DNA of 64,000 nucleotides from Devosia lucknowensis (GTDB lineage Bacteria; Pseudomonadota; Alphaproteobacteria; Rhizobiales; Devosiaceae): positions 1,984,001 through 2,048,000 of the forward strand of contig NZ_FXWK01000001.1 of NCBI RefSeq assembly GCF_900177655.1, given 5' to 3'. Positions 36,134-44,250 of this stretch are shown one piece after another. Both the position numbers and the translations under genes were made by a program. The notes below the pieces were generated by a model. It ran no database searches. It was not told where the DNA came from and worked only from the letters and a program-made list of their open reading frames with translations. Each line of letters opens with the position of its first letter. The stretch's first letter is position 1.

Positions 36134-36994
36134 TCAGAATCCACTCGCCATCCCCTGTTTGATGGGGATGGACCCGTGCCCGACTGAAGCTTCCCGTCCC
36201 CCAATCTGGACCATAACTTCAGCCGCCGCTAGTGCCGCAATAACCCCGGGACGTTTATCCCCAAGCCCTTGCGCCCCGATCGGCAAAATCAGTCGATCCA
36301 GGGCGGCACGGTCCCCACCGTGTTCCAGATACCAGCTGCTGAACTTGGCCCGCTTCGTCAGCGAGCCGACCATGCCGACATAAGGGCTGTCCACCCGCGC
36401 AAGCGCCTCGCTGGCAATCATGAAATCGAGGGCATGGTCGTGGGTCAGGATGACGTAGGCGCTGCCAAAAGGCGCAGAGCGCACCACTGCCTCAGGCATG
36501 GCGACCCGCCGGCGGGCAATGCCCGGCGGCAAGCTATCGAGCTCCTCCTGACGCGTGTCGATGACTTCGAGCTTGATCGGCAGCAGCGACAGGATCTGCG
36601 CCAGAACCCGTCCCACATGTCCGGCGCCAAACACGTACACATGGGATTGAGACGCTTTCTCGGCGACTAACCGCGCCAGAAGCGCGCGCCGCAGCGCCGG
36701 GTTCGCGTAACGCAGTCCCACTTTGACGCGCCCGCCGCAGCATTGGCCGATCGCGGGACCCAGCGGTACATCCATGGCCTCTTCGGCTCGCCCCTCGGCG
36801 ATCAGCCGCCGCGCATGGTCTATGACCATGTATTCGAGCGCCCCGCCGCCGATCGTGCCGTAGATCGCCCCGAGCCCCACCAGCATGAAAGTGCCCTGTT
36901 CGCGCGGCGAGGATCCCCGCACCGAAGTCAGTTCGCACGCAATCGCGTCGGGATTGGCAGCGAAGAAAGCTTCCAGCGCGGTGGCGGCGGTCAT
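36134..36994 (-). CDS. xdhC: Xanthine dehydrogenase accessory protein XdhC
   Basis: The 286-residue protein has the XdhC N-terminal domain with SVRGSSPREQGTFMLV and GTIGGGALEYMVID, then a Rossmann-type domain with VYVFGAGHVGRVLAQ. XdhC binds molybdenum cofactor, helps sulfurate it and inserts it into XdhB. The ATG at 36994 overlaps the xdhB stop by four bases. An in-frame extension upstream lies within xdhB and is discarded. Confidence 0.94.
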   Translation of the reverse strand: MTAATALEAFFAANPDAIACELTSVRGSSPREQGTFMLVGLGAIYGTIGGGALEYMVIDHARRLIAEGRAEEAMDVPLGPAIGQCCGGRVKVGLRYANPALRRALLARLVAEKASQSHVYVFGAGHVGRVLAQILSLLPIKLEVIDTRQEELDSLPPGIARRRVAMPEAVVRSAPFGSAYVILTHDHALDFMIASEALARVDSPYVGMVGSLTKRAKFSSWYLEHGGDRAALDRLILPIGAQGLGDKRPGVIAALAAAEVMVQIGGREASVGHGSIPIKQGMASGF

Positions 36995-39324
36995 GTCAGC
37001 GTCGCTCCCCCCTTCATCCGCTCCACGCCCATCAGTACTCTTTCGGGCGTCACCGGCGTGTCCAGTTGCGGCGCCACCCGATAATCCGCCACGCTGGCAA
37101 CCGCCATTCCCAGGGCCTCGACGACGCTCATGGCCAGCATGAAGGGCGGCTCGCCCACGGCCTTGGACCGGCCGATGGTCGGCTCCCTGTTCACCGACCA
37201 TTCCGCCAGACGAACGTTGAACACAGGCGGCACATCCGACGCCAGTGGGATCTTGTAGGTCGACGGCGCATGCGTGCGCAGTTGCCCCTTGCCGTCCCAG
37301 ACCAGCTCCTCGGTCGTCAGCCAACCCATGCCCTGAATAAATCCGCCTTCAACCTGGCCGATATCGATCGCCGGATTGAGCGACTTCCCGACATCATGAA
37401 GAATATCCACCCGATCGACGATATATTCGCCCGTAAGCGTATCGATGGTTACTTCCGAGACCGAGGCGCCATAAGCGAAGTAATAGAAGGGATGCCCACG
37501 ACCGGTCGCACGGTCCCAATGAATATCGGGCGTCTTGTAAAAGCCCGCGGCCGAGAGCTGCACGCGGTTGAGATACGCCGACGCCGCCAGTTCCGCGAAG
37601 GGAACGAAATCCGCACCGACCTGCAGCCCACCCTGTACCCAGATGCAGTCGCTCTCCTGCGCCTGGTGGAGCTTGGCCGCATGCGCAATCAGCCGCTCCT
37701 TGATCTGCCGGCAAGCATCGAAAGCGGCCATGCCGTTGAGATCGGACCCGGATGACGCTGCCGTAGCCGAGGTATTGGGCACCTTGCCCGTCGACGTCGC
37801 CATGATCTTGACTGTGTCGAGATTGACACCGAACGCATCGGCGACGACCTGCGCCACCTTGATATAGAGCCCCTGCCCCATCTCCGTGCCGCCATGGCTG
37901 AGATGGATCGAGCCGTCCTTGTAGACGTGCACGAGCGCACCGGCCTGGTTGTACCAGGTCGCCGTGAATGAAATGCCGAACTTCACGGGTGTCAGCGCAA
38001 TGCCCTTTTTCAGCACCGTGCTGGTCCTGTTGAAGGCGAGTACCGCCTCTCTCCGGGACCCGTAGTCAGACGACGCTTCGAGTTCCTCCACCACGCGATG
38101 GACGACATTGTCCGCCACCGTCTGGTGATACGGCGTCACGTTGTCTGTATCCGTGCCGTAAAAATTGGCCTTGCGGATATCGAGCGGGTCCTTGCCCAGC
38201 GCATAGGCAATGTCTTCGATCCAGCGCTCGGCGGCCATCATCCCCTGCGGACCGCCAAACCCCCGGAAGGCGGTATTCGATACCGTATTGGTGTAGAGCG
38301 GCTCGGACCGCACGCGCACCGCTGGATACCAATAGGCATTGTCCGCGTGGAACAGCGCACGGTCGGTCACTGGCCCGGACAGGTCTGACGAAAATCCGGC
38401 GCGCGCGCCATAGACAGCGTCGACCGCCAGAATCTTGCCGGTGTCGTCGTAGCCGACCTCGTAGTCGACCACGAAGTCGTGCCGCTTGCCGGTCGCCTGC
38501 ATGTCGTCGTCGCGATCTGGGCGAATCTTGCAGGCCCGGTTCCACTTCTTGGCCGCGAGAGCCGCAACCGCCGCGAAGAGATTGCCCTGCGTTTCCTTGC
38601 CGCCAAACCCACCACCCATGCGACGGACATTGATTGTCACTGCATTGTGCCGGATGCCCAACACCTGCGCGACCATCAACTGAACCTCGCTCGGATGCTG
38701 GGTCGAAGAATGAATGACGATATCTTCGTCTTCGCCCGGCACCGCAAAGGCGATTTGTCCTTCGAGGTAGAAGTGGTCCTGCCCGCCAATGGTAATGGCG
38801 CCCTTGGCGCGGCGCGGCGCCGCCTGCATCCCGGCTGCGATGTCGCCCCGTTCAAGCGTGAGCGGATCGGTCACCAGCTTGCCGCCCGCCGCCTGCGCCG
38901 CACGCACGTCGGGCAACCATTCGCGGTCGCGGTATTCGATTTTCGCCAGCTGTGCCGCCCGGCGAGCTGCATCGCGCGTTTCCGCGATCACCGCAAACAT
39001 CGGCTGGCCCCAGAACTGCACCGTGTCGACGGCGAAGATCGGTTCGTCATGCCGATGGCTGGGCGAGACGTCGTTCTCGCCGGGAATGTCGTCCGCCGTA
39101 AGCACACCGATGACATCCGGCGCAGCTTTCACAGCCGAGAAATCGATCGAAACGATCTCGGCGTGTGGCCGCGTGGACAGCCCGAGATAGGCATGCATCG
39201 TGCCCACCGGTTCGATCATGTCGTCGATATACTCGGCAGTACCGGTGACATGCTTTGGCCCGCTGTCATGGCGGGTTGATTGATGGAGAGTCGCGAGAGA
39301 AATGGCGCTCTGCTTGTTCATCAC
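36991..39324 (-). CDS. xdhB: Xanthine dehydrogenase molybdopterin-binding subunit
   Basis: The 777-residue subunit carries the molybdenum cofactor and oxidises hypoxanthine to xanthine and urate. Visible motifs are RMGGGFGGKETQ, the AFRGFGGPQGMMAAE loop containing the substrate-positioning Arg, and the catalytic glutamate in KAVGEPPFMLA near the C-terminus. It overlaps xdhA and xdhC by four bases on either side. Length is normal for the two-subunit bacterial enzyme. Confidence 0.96.
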   Translation of the reverse strand: MMNKQSAISLATLHQSTRHDSGPKHVTGTAEYIDDMIEPVGTMHAYLGLSTRPHAEIVSIDFSAVKAAPDVIGVLTADDIPGENDVSPSHRHDEPIFAVDTVQFWGQPMFAVIAETRDAARRAAQLAKIEYRDREWLPDVRAAQAAGGKLVTDPLTLERGDIAAGMQAAPRRAKGAITIGGQDHFYLEGQIAFAVPGEDEDIVIHSSTQHPSEVQLMVAQVLGIRHNAVTINVRRMGGGFGGKETQGNLFAAVAALAAKKWNRACKIRPDRDDDMQATGKRHDFVVDYEVGYDDTGKILAVDAVYGARAGFSSDLSGPVTDRALFHADNAYWYPAVRVRSEPLYTNTVSNTAFRGFGGPQGMMAAERWIEDIAYALGKDPLDIRKANFYGTDTDNVTPYHQTVADNVVHRVVEELEASSDYGSRREAVLAFNRTSTVLKKGIALTPVKFGISFTATWYNQAGALVHVYKDGSIHLSHGGTEMGQGLYIKVAQVVADAFGVNLDTVKIMATSTGKVPNTSATAASSGSDLNGMAAFDACRQIKERLIAHAAKLHQAQESDCIWVQGGLQVGADFVPFAELAASAYLNRVQLSAAGFYKTPDIHWDRATGRGHPFYYFAYGASVSEVTIDTLTGEYIVDRVDILHDVGKSLNPAIDIGQVEGGFIQGMGWLTTEELVWDGKGQLRTHAPSTYKIPLASDVPPVFNVRLAEWSVNREPTIGRSKAVGEPPFMLAMSVVEALGMAVASVADYRVAPQLDTPVTPERVLMGVERMKGGATLT

Positions 39325-40787
39325 GCCACCTCCCGCTTCAGCCGCTCACCCTGTCCCTGGCTGTCGAGGAAAAAGCGCTTCAGCAGGTTCTTCGCCGCCA
39401 GCAAGCGATAGTCGGCTGATGCCCGCATGTCGCTGATCGGCTGGTAGTCTTCGGCGAAATGGGCAACCACCTCTTCGACCGTCTCCATGGTCCAGGGCTT
39501 TCCGATCAGTGCCGTCTCCACAGACTTGGCGCGCTTGGGTGTTGCTGCCATACCGCCGAAGGCGATCCGTGCCATGCCCACTGTGCCTGCGTCGTTGACG
39601 AACACCCGGAAGGCCCCGCACAGCGCTGAAATATCCTCTTCCCGCCGCTTGGAGAGCTTGTAGGTCGCAAATGTCTCACCGGCTGGCAGCAACGGAATGG
39701 TGACGCTCTCGACGAACTCGCCGGGCTGCCTGTCCTGCTTGCCATAGGCAATGAAATAATCTTCCAGCTTGATCTCTCGCCGATGCTCGCCACGCCGCAG
39801 GCTGAGCTTTGCGCCCAGCGCGATGAATGGCGGCGGTGTGTCGCCGATCGGCGAACCGTTCGCGATATTGCCGCCGATCGTCCCCATGTTGCGCACCTGC
39901 TCTCCCGCAAACCGGTTCCAGAGCTCGCTCAACTGGGGAAGGTTAGCCTCGATGACCGGCAGGGCCTCCGAATATGTCACGCCAGCATAGAAGCGCACTT
40001 CGCTGTCATTGTCGGCGATGCGCTTCAATTCCTGCAAGTGACCGATGAAGATCACCGGGCCGATCGGCCGCATGAACTTTGTGACCCAGAGGCCGACATC
40101 GGTCGAGCCAGCCACGATCCGCGCGTCCGGATACGACTCGTATATGGTGGCGAAATCATCGAGGCTTGCGGGGATGATGATTCGCCTGTCGCCTTCGCCG
40201 ATTTCAACGCGGCGACCGTCATGCATGGCGCGAATCTTATCCTTGACTGCAATCCGTTCCGCCCAGAGCGGATCACCTTCCGGCCGCCCATGGCTCGAAA
40301 TCGCCTGTCCCGCCCGGATGATCGGCGCGTAGCCGGTACAGCGGCAGAGATTGCCTTGCAGAGCCTTCTCGATCGCAACCCGCGATGGATCGGGATTGCG
40401 CATCCAGAGCCCATAAAGGCTCATGACGAAGCCCGGCGTGCAGAAGCCGCATTGCGAACCGTGATGATCGACCATGGCCTGCTGCACGGGATGCAGCGCA
40501 CCGTTTTCTCCGCGCAGATGTTCGATCGTAACCACATGCGTGCCGTGGAGACTGCCCACGAACCGGATACAGGCCGTCACCGAGTCATAAATGATTTCCT
40601 CGCCCAGCAGCTTGCCCACCAGGACCGTGCAGGCGCCGCAGTCGCCTTCCGCGCATCCTTCCTTGGAGCCTCGCAGCCGGCGTTCAAGCCGCAACCAGTC
40701 GAGCAGCGTCAGGTCGGGCGCCACATCCGTTAGCGTCACCTCCTCGCCATTGAGCAGGAACCGGATGGCATTGGCGACTTCGACCAT
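39321..40787 (-). CDS. xdhA: Xanthine dehydrogenase small subunit (2Fe-2S and FAD)
   Basis: The 488-residue subunit has two [2Fe-2S] clusters. The plant-ferredoxin type is at KEGCAEGDCGACTVL and the second at QCGFCTPGF plus GNLCRCTGY. An FAD domain starts near residue 200, with AGSTDVGLW and the flavin motif TIGGNIANGSPIGD. Electrons pass from XdhB through these centres to NAD+. It begins three bases after uraH, so uraH-xdhABC-transporter forms one long transcription unit. Confidence 0.96.
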   Translation of the reverse strand: MVEVANAIRFLLNGEEVTLTDVAPDLTLLDWLRLERRLRGSKEGCAEGDCGACTVLVGKLLGEEIIYDSVTACIRFVGSLHGTHVVTIEHLRGENGALHPVQQAMVDHHGSQCGFCTPGFVMSLYGLWMRNPDPSRVAIEKALQGNLCRCTGYAPIIRAGQAISSHGRPEGDPLWAERIAVKDKIRAMHDGRRVEIGEGDRRIIIPASLDDFATIYESYPDARIVAGSTDVGLWVTKFMRPIGPVIFIGHLQELKRIADNDSEVRFYAGVTYSEALPVIEANLPQLSELWNRFAGEQVRNMGTIGGNIANGSPIGDTPPPFIALGAKLSLRRGEHRREIKLEDYFIAYGKQDRQPGEFVESVTIPLLPAGETFATYKLSKRREEDISALCGAFRVFVNDAGTVGMARIAFGGMAATPKRAKSVETALIGKPWTMETVEEVVAHFAEDYQPISDMRASADYRLLAAKNLLKRFFLDSQGQGERLKREVA

Positions 40788-40790
40788 GGC

Positions 40791-41141
40791 TCAGCTCCCG
40801 CGATAGGTGGAGTAGGCGAAGGGGCTGACCAGCAGCGGCACATGATAGTGCCTGTCTTCGGAGATCGTGAATCGGATCGGCACGACGTCCAGAAAAGGCG
40901 TCTCGATCTCGACCCCGATCCGTTCGAAGTACTGCCCGACATGGAAGCGGATTTCGTATTCGCCCTGCTGGAATTGATCGCTGAGCAGAGGCTGGTCCAC
41001 GCGTCCGTCGGCATTGGTATAGCTGTCGACCAGGTGATGGGTGTGGTCGCCATGAACGTAATGCAGTTCCAGCCGCATGCCGCGCGCCGGCGTGCCGTGC
41101 ATGGTATCAAGGACGTGGGTGGTGAGGGCTCCGCCCGCCAT
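40791..41141 (-). CDS. uraH: 5-Hydroxyisourate hydrolase (transthyretin-like)
   Basis: The 116-residue protein is a transthyretin-related HIU hydrolase that opens the urate oxidation product to OHCU. It has the N-terminal [14 protein letters not shown] with its conserved His, the DGRVDQPLL segment with the catalytic Arg, and the diagnostic C-terminal tetrapeptide YRGS. It is the first gene of the long minus-strand operon and diverges from the LysR gene. Confidence 0.96.
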   Translation of the reverse strand: MAGGALTTHVLDTMHGTPARGMRLELHYVHGDHTHHLVDSYTNADGRVDQPLLSDQFQQGEYEIRFHVGQYFERIGVEIETPFLDVVPIRFTISEDRHYHVPLLVSPFAYSTYRGS

Positions 41142-41244
41142 AGTGCTGCTCCTTCTGCGCGCCGCGGCCGAATATGGCTTTGAGGGCCCTGGCAGTGAGC
41201 GCGTTCGTCGTTCCCCTCTAGCACCATAGCACGCAGACTTGCTC

Positions 41245-41272
41245 TTGATACTCTCAAATTGGGAGCATTATG
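41245..41272 (+). promoter_or_regulatory. lysR promoter with palindrome in the spacer
   Basis: TTGATA (41245-41250) and ATTATG (41267-41272) are spaced by 16 bases and lie 39 bases before the lysR start. The spacer is almost wholly the palindrome CTCTCAA-A-TTGGGAG (41251-41265, one mismatch). A LysR protein bound there would block its own promoter while reaching the divergent uraH promoter. Confidence 0.6.
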
Positions 41273-41310
41273 CTGCCGAAGGAGCAACAGATCGAGGCTT
41301 GAGGTTCGAC

Positions 41311-42291
41311 ATGCGTCATCCACCGGACCGCCCCCGCGAGCATGCCCTCTCCGCGGCACTCCTGTCCCGCGTCTTTCACCAGCCGTCGCTCATCTACTTC
41401 AACGCCGTAGCCACCTATCTCTCCATTCGCGAGGCAGCGCGACGGCTTGATGTCGCTTCGTCCGCGGTCACGCGCCAGGTCGCTCAGCTTGAGGACGCCC
41501 TCGGCATTGCACTGTTCCTCCGGGAAAAGCGCCGGCTTCGGCTGTCCCCGGCCGGCGAAATCCTGTTCCGCCATTCACGCCGGCTGGCAGCACCTATCGA
41601 GGCGGCTGTGTCCGAGATCGAACTGTTGCGAGGTGTTCGCGCCGGATCGGTTCGGATCGCCACCGCCGAAAGCGTAGGCCTTTCCTTCCTGCCCGACCTC
41701 ATAAGCGATTTCGGCAAGCGCTACCCGCGCCTCACGCTGGACGTCTCCATCATCCCGTCCGCCGAAGTGATCGAGCGGCTGGTCGACGAGCGCATCGATA
41801 TCGGCTTCGGCTTCATTGCCAAGCCGCCCCGGCAGGTCGACATCGCCTTCCGCCGCGATGTCTCGATCGGCGTCGTCATGAGCCCCGCCCATCCGCTTGC
41901 CAGCGTCGATCGGCTGACGGTGGCGCAATGCCTCGACTACCCCCTGGCGGTCGGCAAACCCGAAATTTCCATCCGCGAGGTCATCGAGCCATTCCTGCGT
42001 GGCTCGTCCGGCATCACCCCGCCCATGGTCGAGGTCAATTCCATTCGCTTGCTCGTCGAACTGGCGCTCGGCGGCCACTATGCATCCATCATGACGCCGA
42101 TCGGCGCCCAGCACGAAATCGCTGCCGGCCGCCTGATCTTCCGGCCTCTCGGCGACAGCGGCCTGCCGACCAACCGGTTCGGGATCATGGTGCGTTCCGG
42201 CAGCAGCCTGCATCTGGCACCCGCCATTTTCTACGATCACGCCAAGGCCTTTTTCGAAGGTCTTGCCCTGCCGGGTGCGATCCAGCCTTGA
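41311..42291 (+). CDS. LysR-family transcriptional regulator
   Basis: The 326-residue protein has an N-terminal winged helix, LSIREAARRLDVASSAVTRQ with LEDALGIALFLRE, and a C-terminal effector-binding domain starting near GSVRIATAESVGLSF. It is likely the regulator of the divergent uraH-xdh-transporter operon, by position. The ATG at 41311 is used; in-frame sequence before it overlaps the promoter and palindrome. The effector is not known; a purine or ureide is a reasonable guess. Confidence 0.88.
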   Translation: MRHPPDRPREHALSAALLSRVFHQPSLIYFNAVATYLSIREAARRLDVASSAVTRQVAQLEDALGIALFLREKRRLRLSPAGEILFRHSRRLAAPIEAAVSEIELLRGVRAGSVRIATAESVGLSFLPDLISDFGKRYPRLTLDVSIIPSAEVIERLVDERIDIGFGFIAKPPRQVDIAFRRDVSIGVVMSPAHPLASVDRLTVAQCLDYPLAVGKPEISIREVIEPFLRGSSGITPPMVEVNSIRLLVELALGGHYASIMTPIGAQHEIAAGRLIFRPLGDSGLPTNRFGIMVRSGSSLHLAPAIFYDHAKAFFEGLALPGAIQP

Positions 42292-42331
42292 CATTCATAG
42301 CCAACGAGCTATTGATTGGATTCATAGCCAA
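42288..42331 (+). promoter_or_regulatory. Promoter and direct-repeat operator of the ArsR-family operon
   Basis: TTGACA (42288-42293) with TATTGA 16 bases later (42310-42315) forms a promoter that overlaps the last codons of the LysR gene. A 12-bp direct repeat, ATTCATAGCCAA, occurs at 42293-42304 and 42320-42331, one copy on each side of the -10 box. This suits repeated binding by the ArsR-type repressor encoded just downstream. Confidence 0.58.
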
Positions 42332-42337
42332 ACGCGA

Positions 42338-42670
42338 ATGAATGACATGAGTGACCTTCAGGACGCCCTGTTCAGATCTCTGGCCGACCCCACGCGACGC
42401 GCCATTTTCGAGCACCTCTGCAAAAGCGGTGAACAGACCGTAGGCACGCTGACCAGCAGTGCCGGCGTCGCACAGCCGACCGTTTCCAAGCATCTCGCCG
42501 TGCTCAAGCAGGCCGGGCTCGTGAAAGATCGTCCCCAAGGTCGCCAGACCCACTATTCTGCCCGCATCGAGGCGCTCGCGCCGCTAACGGATTGGACCCG
42601 GGAGATGACCGGTTTCTGGGAAGGTCGCCTCGACGCCCTCGAAAACCTGCTCACAAGGATGGACCAATGA
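42338..42670 (+). CDS. ArsR-family winged-helix regulator
   Basis: The 110-residue protein has the ArsR/SdpR-type helix-turn-helix: FRSLADPTRRAIFEHL, then VAQPTVSKHLAVLKQAGLV, followed by a wing with GRQTHYS. It lacks the Cys cluster of metal sensors, so metal sensing is unlikely. Start at 42338 (MNDMSD) or 42347 (MSD) are both possible. It leads an operon with a small membrane protein, a broken and an intact DUF1801 gene and an SRPBCC gene; such ArsR-SRPBCC pairings recur in bacteria. Confidence 0.85.
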   Translation: MNDMSDLQDALFRSLADPTRRAIFEHLCKSGEQTVGTLTSSAGVAQPTVSKHLAVLKQAGLVKDRPQGRQTHYSARIEALAPLTDWTREMTGFWEGRLDALENLLTRMDQ

Positions 42671-42885
42671 CCCGCTTCGTCCGTAGCTTCCACCGCTGGA
42701 CCTCGATAGTCTTCACCTTGGCCGTGGTGGCCAACTTCGTGGCCATTGGCACGATGGGCTACGCCAGCGTCCCGCCGCTCGTCACCTACGCACCCCTGCC
42801 CCCGCTCTTCCTTCTCCTGGCGTCCGGACTTGTCATGTTCGTGCAGCACTATGCCCGGCGTCGGCGTCCTGCGATGGTGGGGTAA
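42667..42885 (+). CDS. Small two-helix membrane protein, 72 aa
   Basis: The 72-residue protein starts at an ATG overlapping the arsR stop by four bases (ATGA). Two hydrophobic stretches are visible, IVFTLAVVANFVAIGTMGY and LPPLFLLLASGLVMFVQHY, with a basic C-terminal tail. It should sit in the inner membrane. No characterised family is recognised, though similar short ORFs accompany ArsR/SRPBCC genes. Confidence 0.75.
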   Translation: MTRFVRSFHRWTSIVFTLAVVANFVAIGTMGYASVPPLVTYAPLPPLFLLLASGLVMFVQHYARRRRPAMVG

Positions 42886-42888
42886 GCC

Positions 42889-43338
42889 ATGGCAAGCAGT
42901 GCGCAGTCTCGCCCGGCGTTGCAGCCCGGACCGGATGGCATCGTTCGGCTGTCGGGCGGCAACCCGCAGATCGCAAAGGGGTATGGCGATGCCGTGGTAC
43001 AGCAATACATCGCCGCAATGCCCGGCTGGTAAAGCGCAGTCGGCAGAAGCCTCGACGCCATCATCGAAAAGACCGTTCCCGGCGTCCTCAAGGCGGTCAA
43101 GTGGAACACGCCATTCTATGGCGTCGAGCCGGACCATTACTTCGTCAGCTACCACTGCCTCACCCGCTATGTGAAAGTCGCCTTCCACAAGGGAAGCCAG
43201 CTCGATCCGCTGCCGCCCGGCACCTCGAAACAGGCCAAAGTGCGCTATCTCGATATCTACGAAAACGATACGATCGACGAAACGCAGTTCGCCGATTGGG
43301 TGAGGCAGGCCAGCATCCTGCCTGGTGAAAAACTCTGA
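42889..43338 (+). pseudogene. DUF1801 gene interrupted by an in-frame TAA
   Basis: The reading frame from the ATG at 42889 encodes 47 codons, then a TAA at 43030-43032, and then continues open and in the same frame to a TGA at 43336-43338. The part after the stop is clearly a DUF1801 domain, with VKWNTPFYGVEPDHYFVSYH, YVKVAFHKGS and a normal C-terminus. The part before it looks like the matching N-terminal helix (VVQQYIAAMPGW). A single base change from AAA, GAA or CAA would explain it. Frame and spacing are otherwise intact, so this is recent inactivation, a base-call error, or a readthrough site. Confidence 0.82.
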
Positions 43339-43350
43339 GCGGAGGACAAT

Positions 43351-43752
43351 ATGACGTTCAGCAAGAACAGTGCAGCCGACCTCGCGACCGGCGCCACGCC
43401 GACGGAACTGATCGACAAGCGCATCGCCGATCTGTCGGATTGGCGCGGCGCAAAGCTGGCCGAAATCCGCAAGCTCATCCGGACGGCGCTCCCCGATGTC
43501 GTTGAAGAGTGGAAGTGGGGCAAGCCGGTCTGGTCGCACAATGGCATCCTGTGCACCGGCGAGGTCTACAAGGGCTACGTGAAGACGACCTTCCCAAAGG
43601 GAGCTTCGCTCGACGATCCCGACCACCTCTTCAATTCCAGCATGGACGGCAATGTCCGCCGCGCTATCGACTTCTTCGAATCCGAGCCCATCGATGCGGC
43701 GGCCTTCCAGGCACTCATCCGCGCCGCCTCTGCCGCCAACGGCAACAGGTAG
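43351..43752 (+). CDS. DUF1801 domain protein
   Basis: The 133-residue protein has the same fold as the preceding broken gene but a different sequence. WRGAKLAEIRKLIRTALPDVVEEWKWGKPVWSHNG is typical of the YdhG-like domain, and it ends in a helix rich in Ala. A GGAGGA ribosome site precedes the ATG at 43351. It follows the pseudogene by 12 bases and precedes the SRPBCC gene by ten. Function is unknown. Confidence 0.84.
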   Translation: MTFSKNSAADLATGATPTELIDKRIADLSDWRGAKLAEIRKLIRTALPDVVEEWKWGKPVWSHNGILCTGEVYKGYVKTTFPKGASLDDPDHLFNSSMDGNVRRAIDFFESEPIDAAAFQALIRAASAANGNR

Positions 43753-43762
43753 GAGTTAGGTC

Positions 43763-44191
43763 ATGTCTGCTTCCACGGAACTGCGCTCGGTTGTCGTTGA
43801 GCGCGAGATCGCCCAACCTGCATCCAGGATCTGGAAGGCGCTCACACAGTCCCACCTCATTTCCGAATGGCTGATGAACAACGACTTTGACCTCAAGGTC
43901 GGTCATAAGTTCAAGCTGCGTGGCGAGTGGGGCGGCATCCTCGACTGCGAAGTGCTGGCGATCGAGCCAGAGCGCAGCCTTTCCTATACATGGAATTTTG
44001 CCAATGACGATCCGCTCTACGCGCTCCAGAGCATCGTCACCTACACCCTGACCCCGACTGTCTCCGGAACGCACCTGCGCGTCGAGCAATCGGGCTTTCA
44101 CCCCAGTCAGAAGCAGGCCTATGGCGGCGCCCATGCCGGCTGGAAAAGCTTCCTCGACAAGCTCGAAACGGTGGCCGCGGCACAGGACTAG
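43763..44191 (+). CDS. SRPBCC (AHSA1-type) domain protein
   Basis: The 142-residue protein has a START-like ligand-binding fold with VVVEREIAQPASRIWKALTQ at the N-terminus, FKLRGEWGGILDCEVLAIEPERSLSYTW in the middle and a C-terminal helix beginning GGAHAGWKSFLDKLE. These are AHSA1/YndB signatures. It closes the ArsR-led operon and may bind a small hydrophobic molecule. AGGAG lies upstream of the ATG at 43763. Confidence 0.87.
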   Translation: MSASTELRSVVVEREIAQPASRIWKALTQSHLISEWLMNNDFDLKVGHKFKLRGEWGGILDCEVLAIEPERSLSYTWNFANDDPLYALQSIVTYTLTPTVSGTHLRVEQSGFHPSQKQAYGGAHAGWKSFLDKLETVAAAQD

Positions 44192-44250
44192 CGGTCGCCA
44201 CCGGCTTGCGCATACCATTGGTCTCCTGACTGAATCGATGAGACCTGCTC

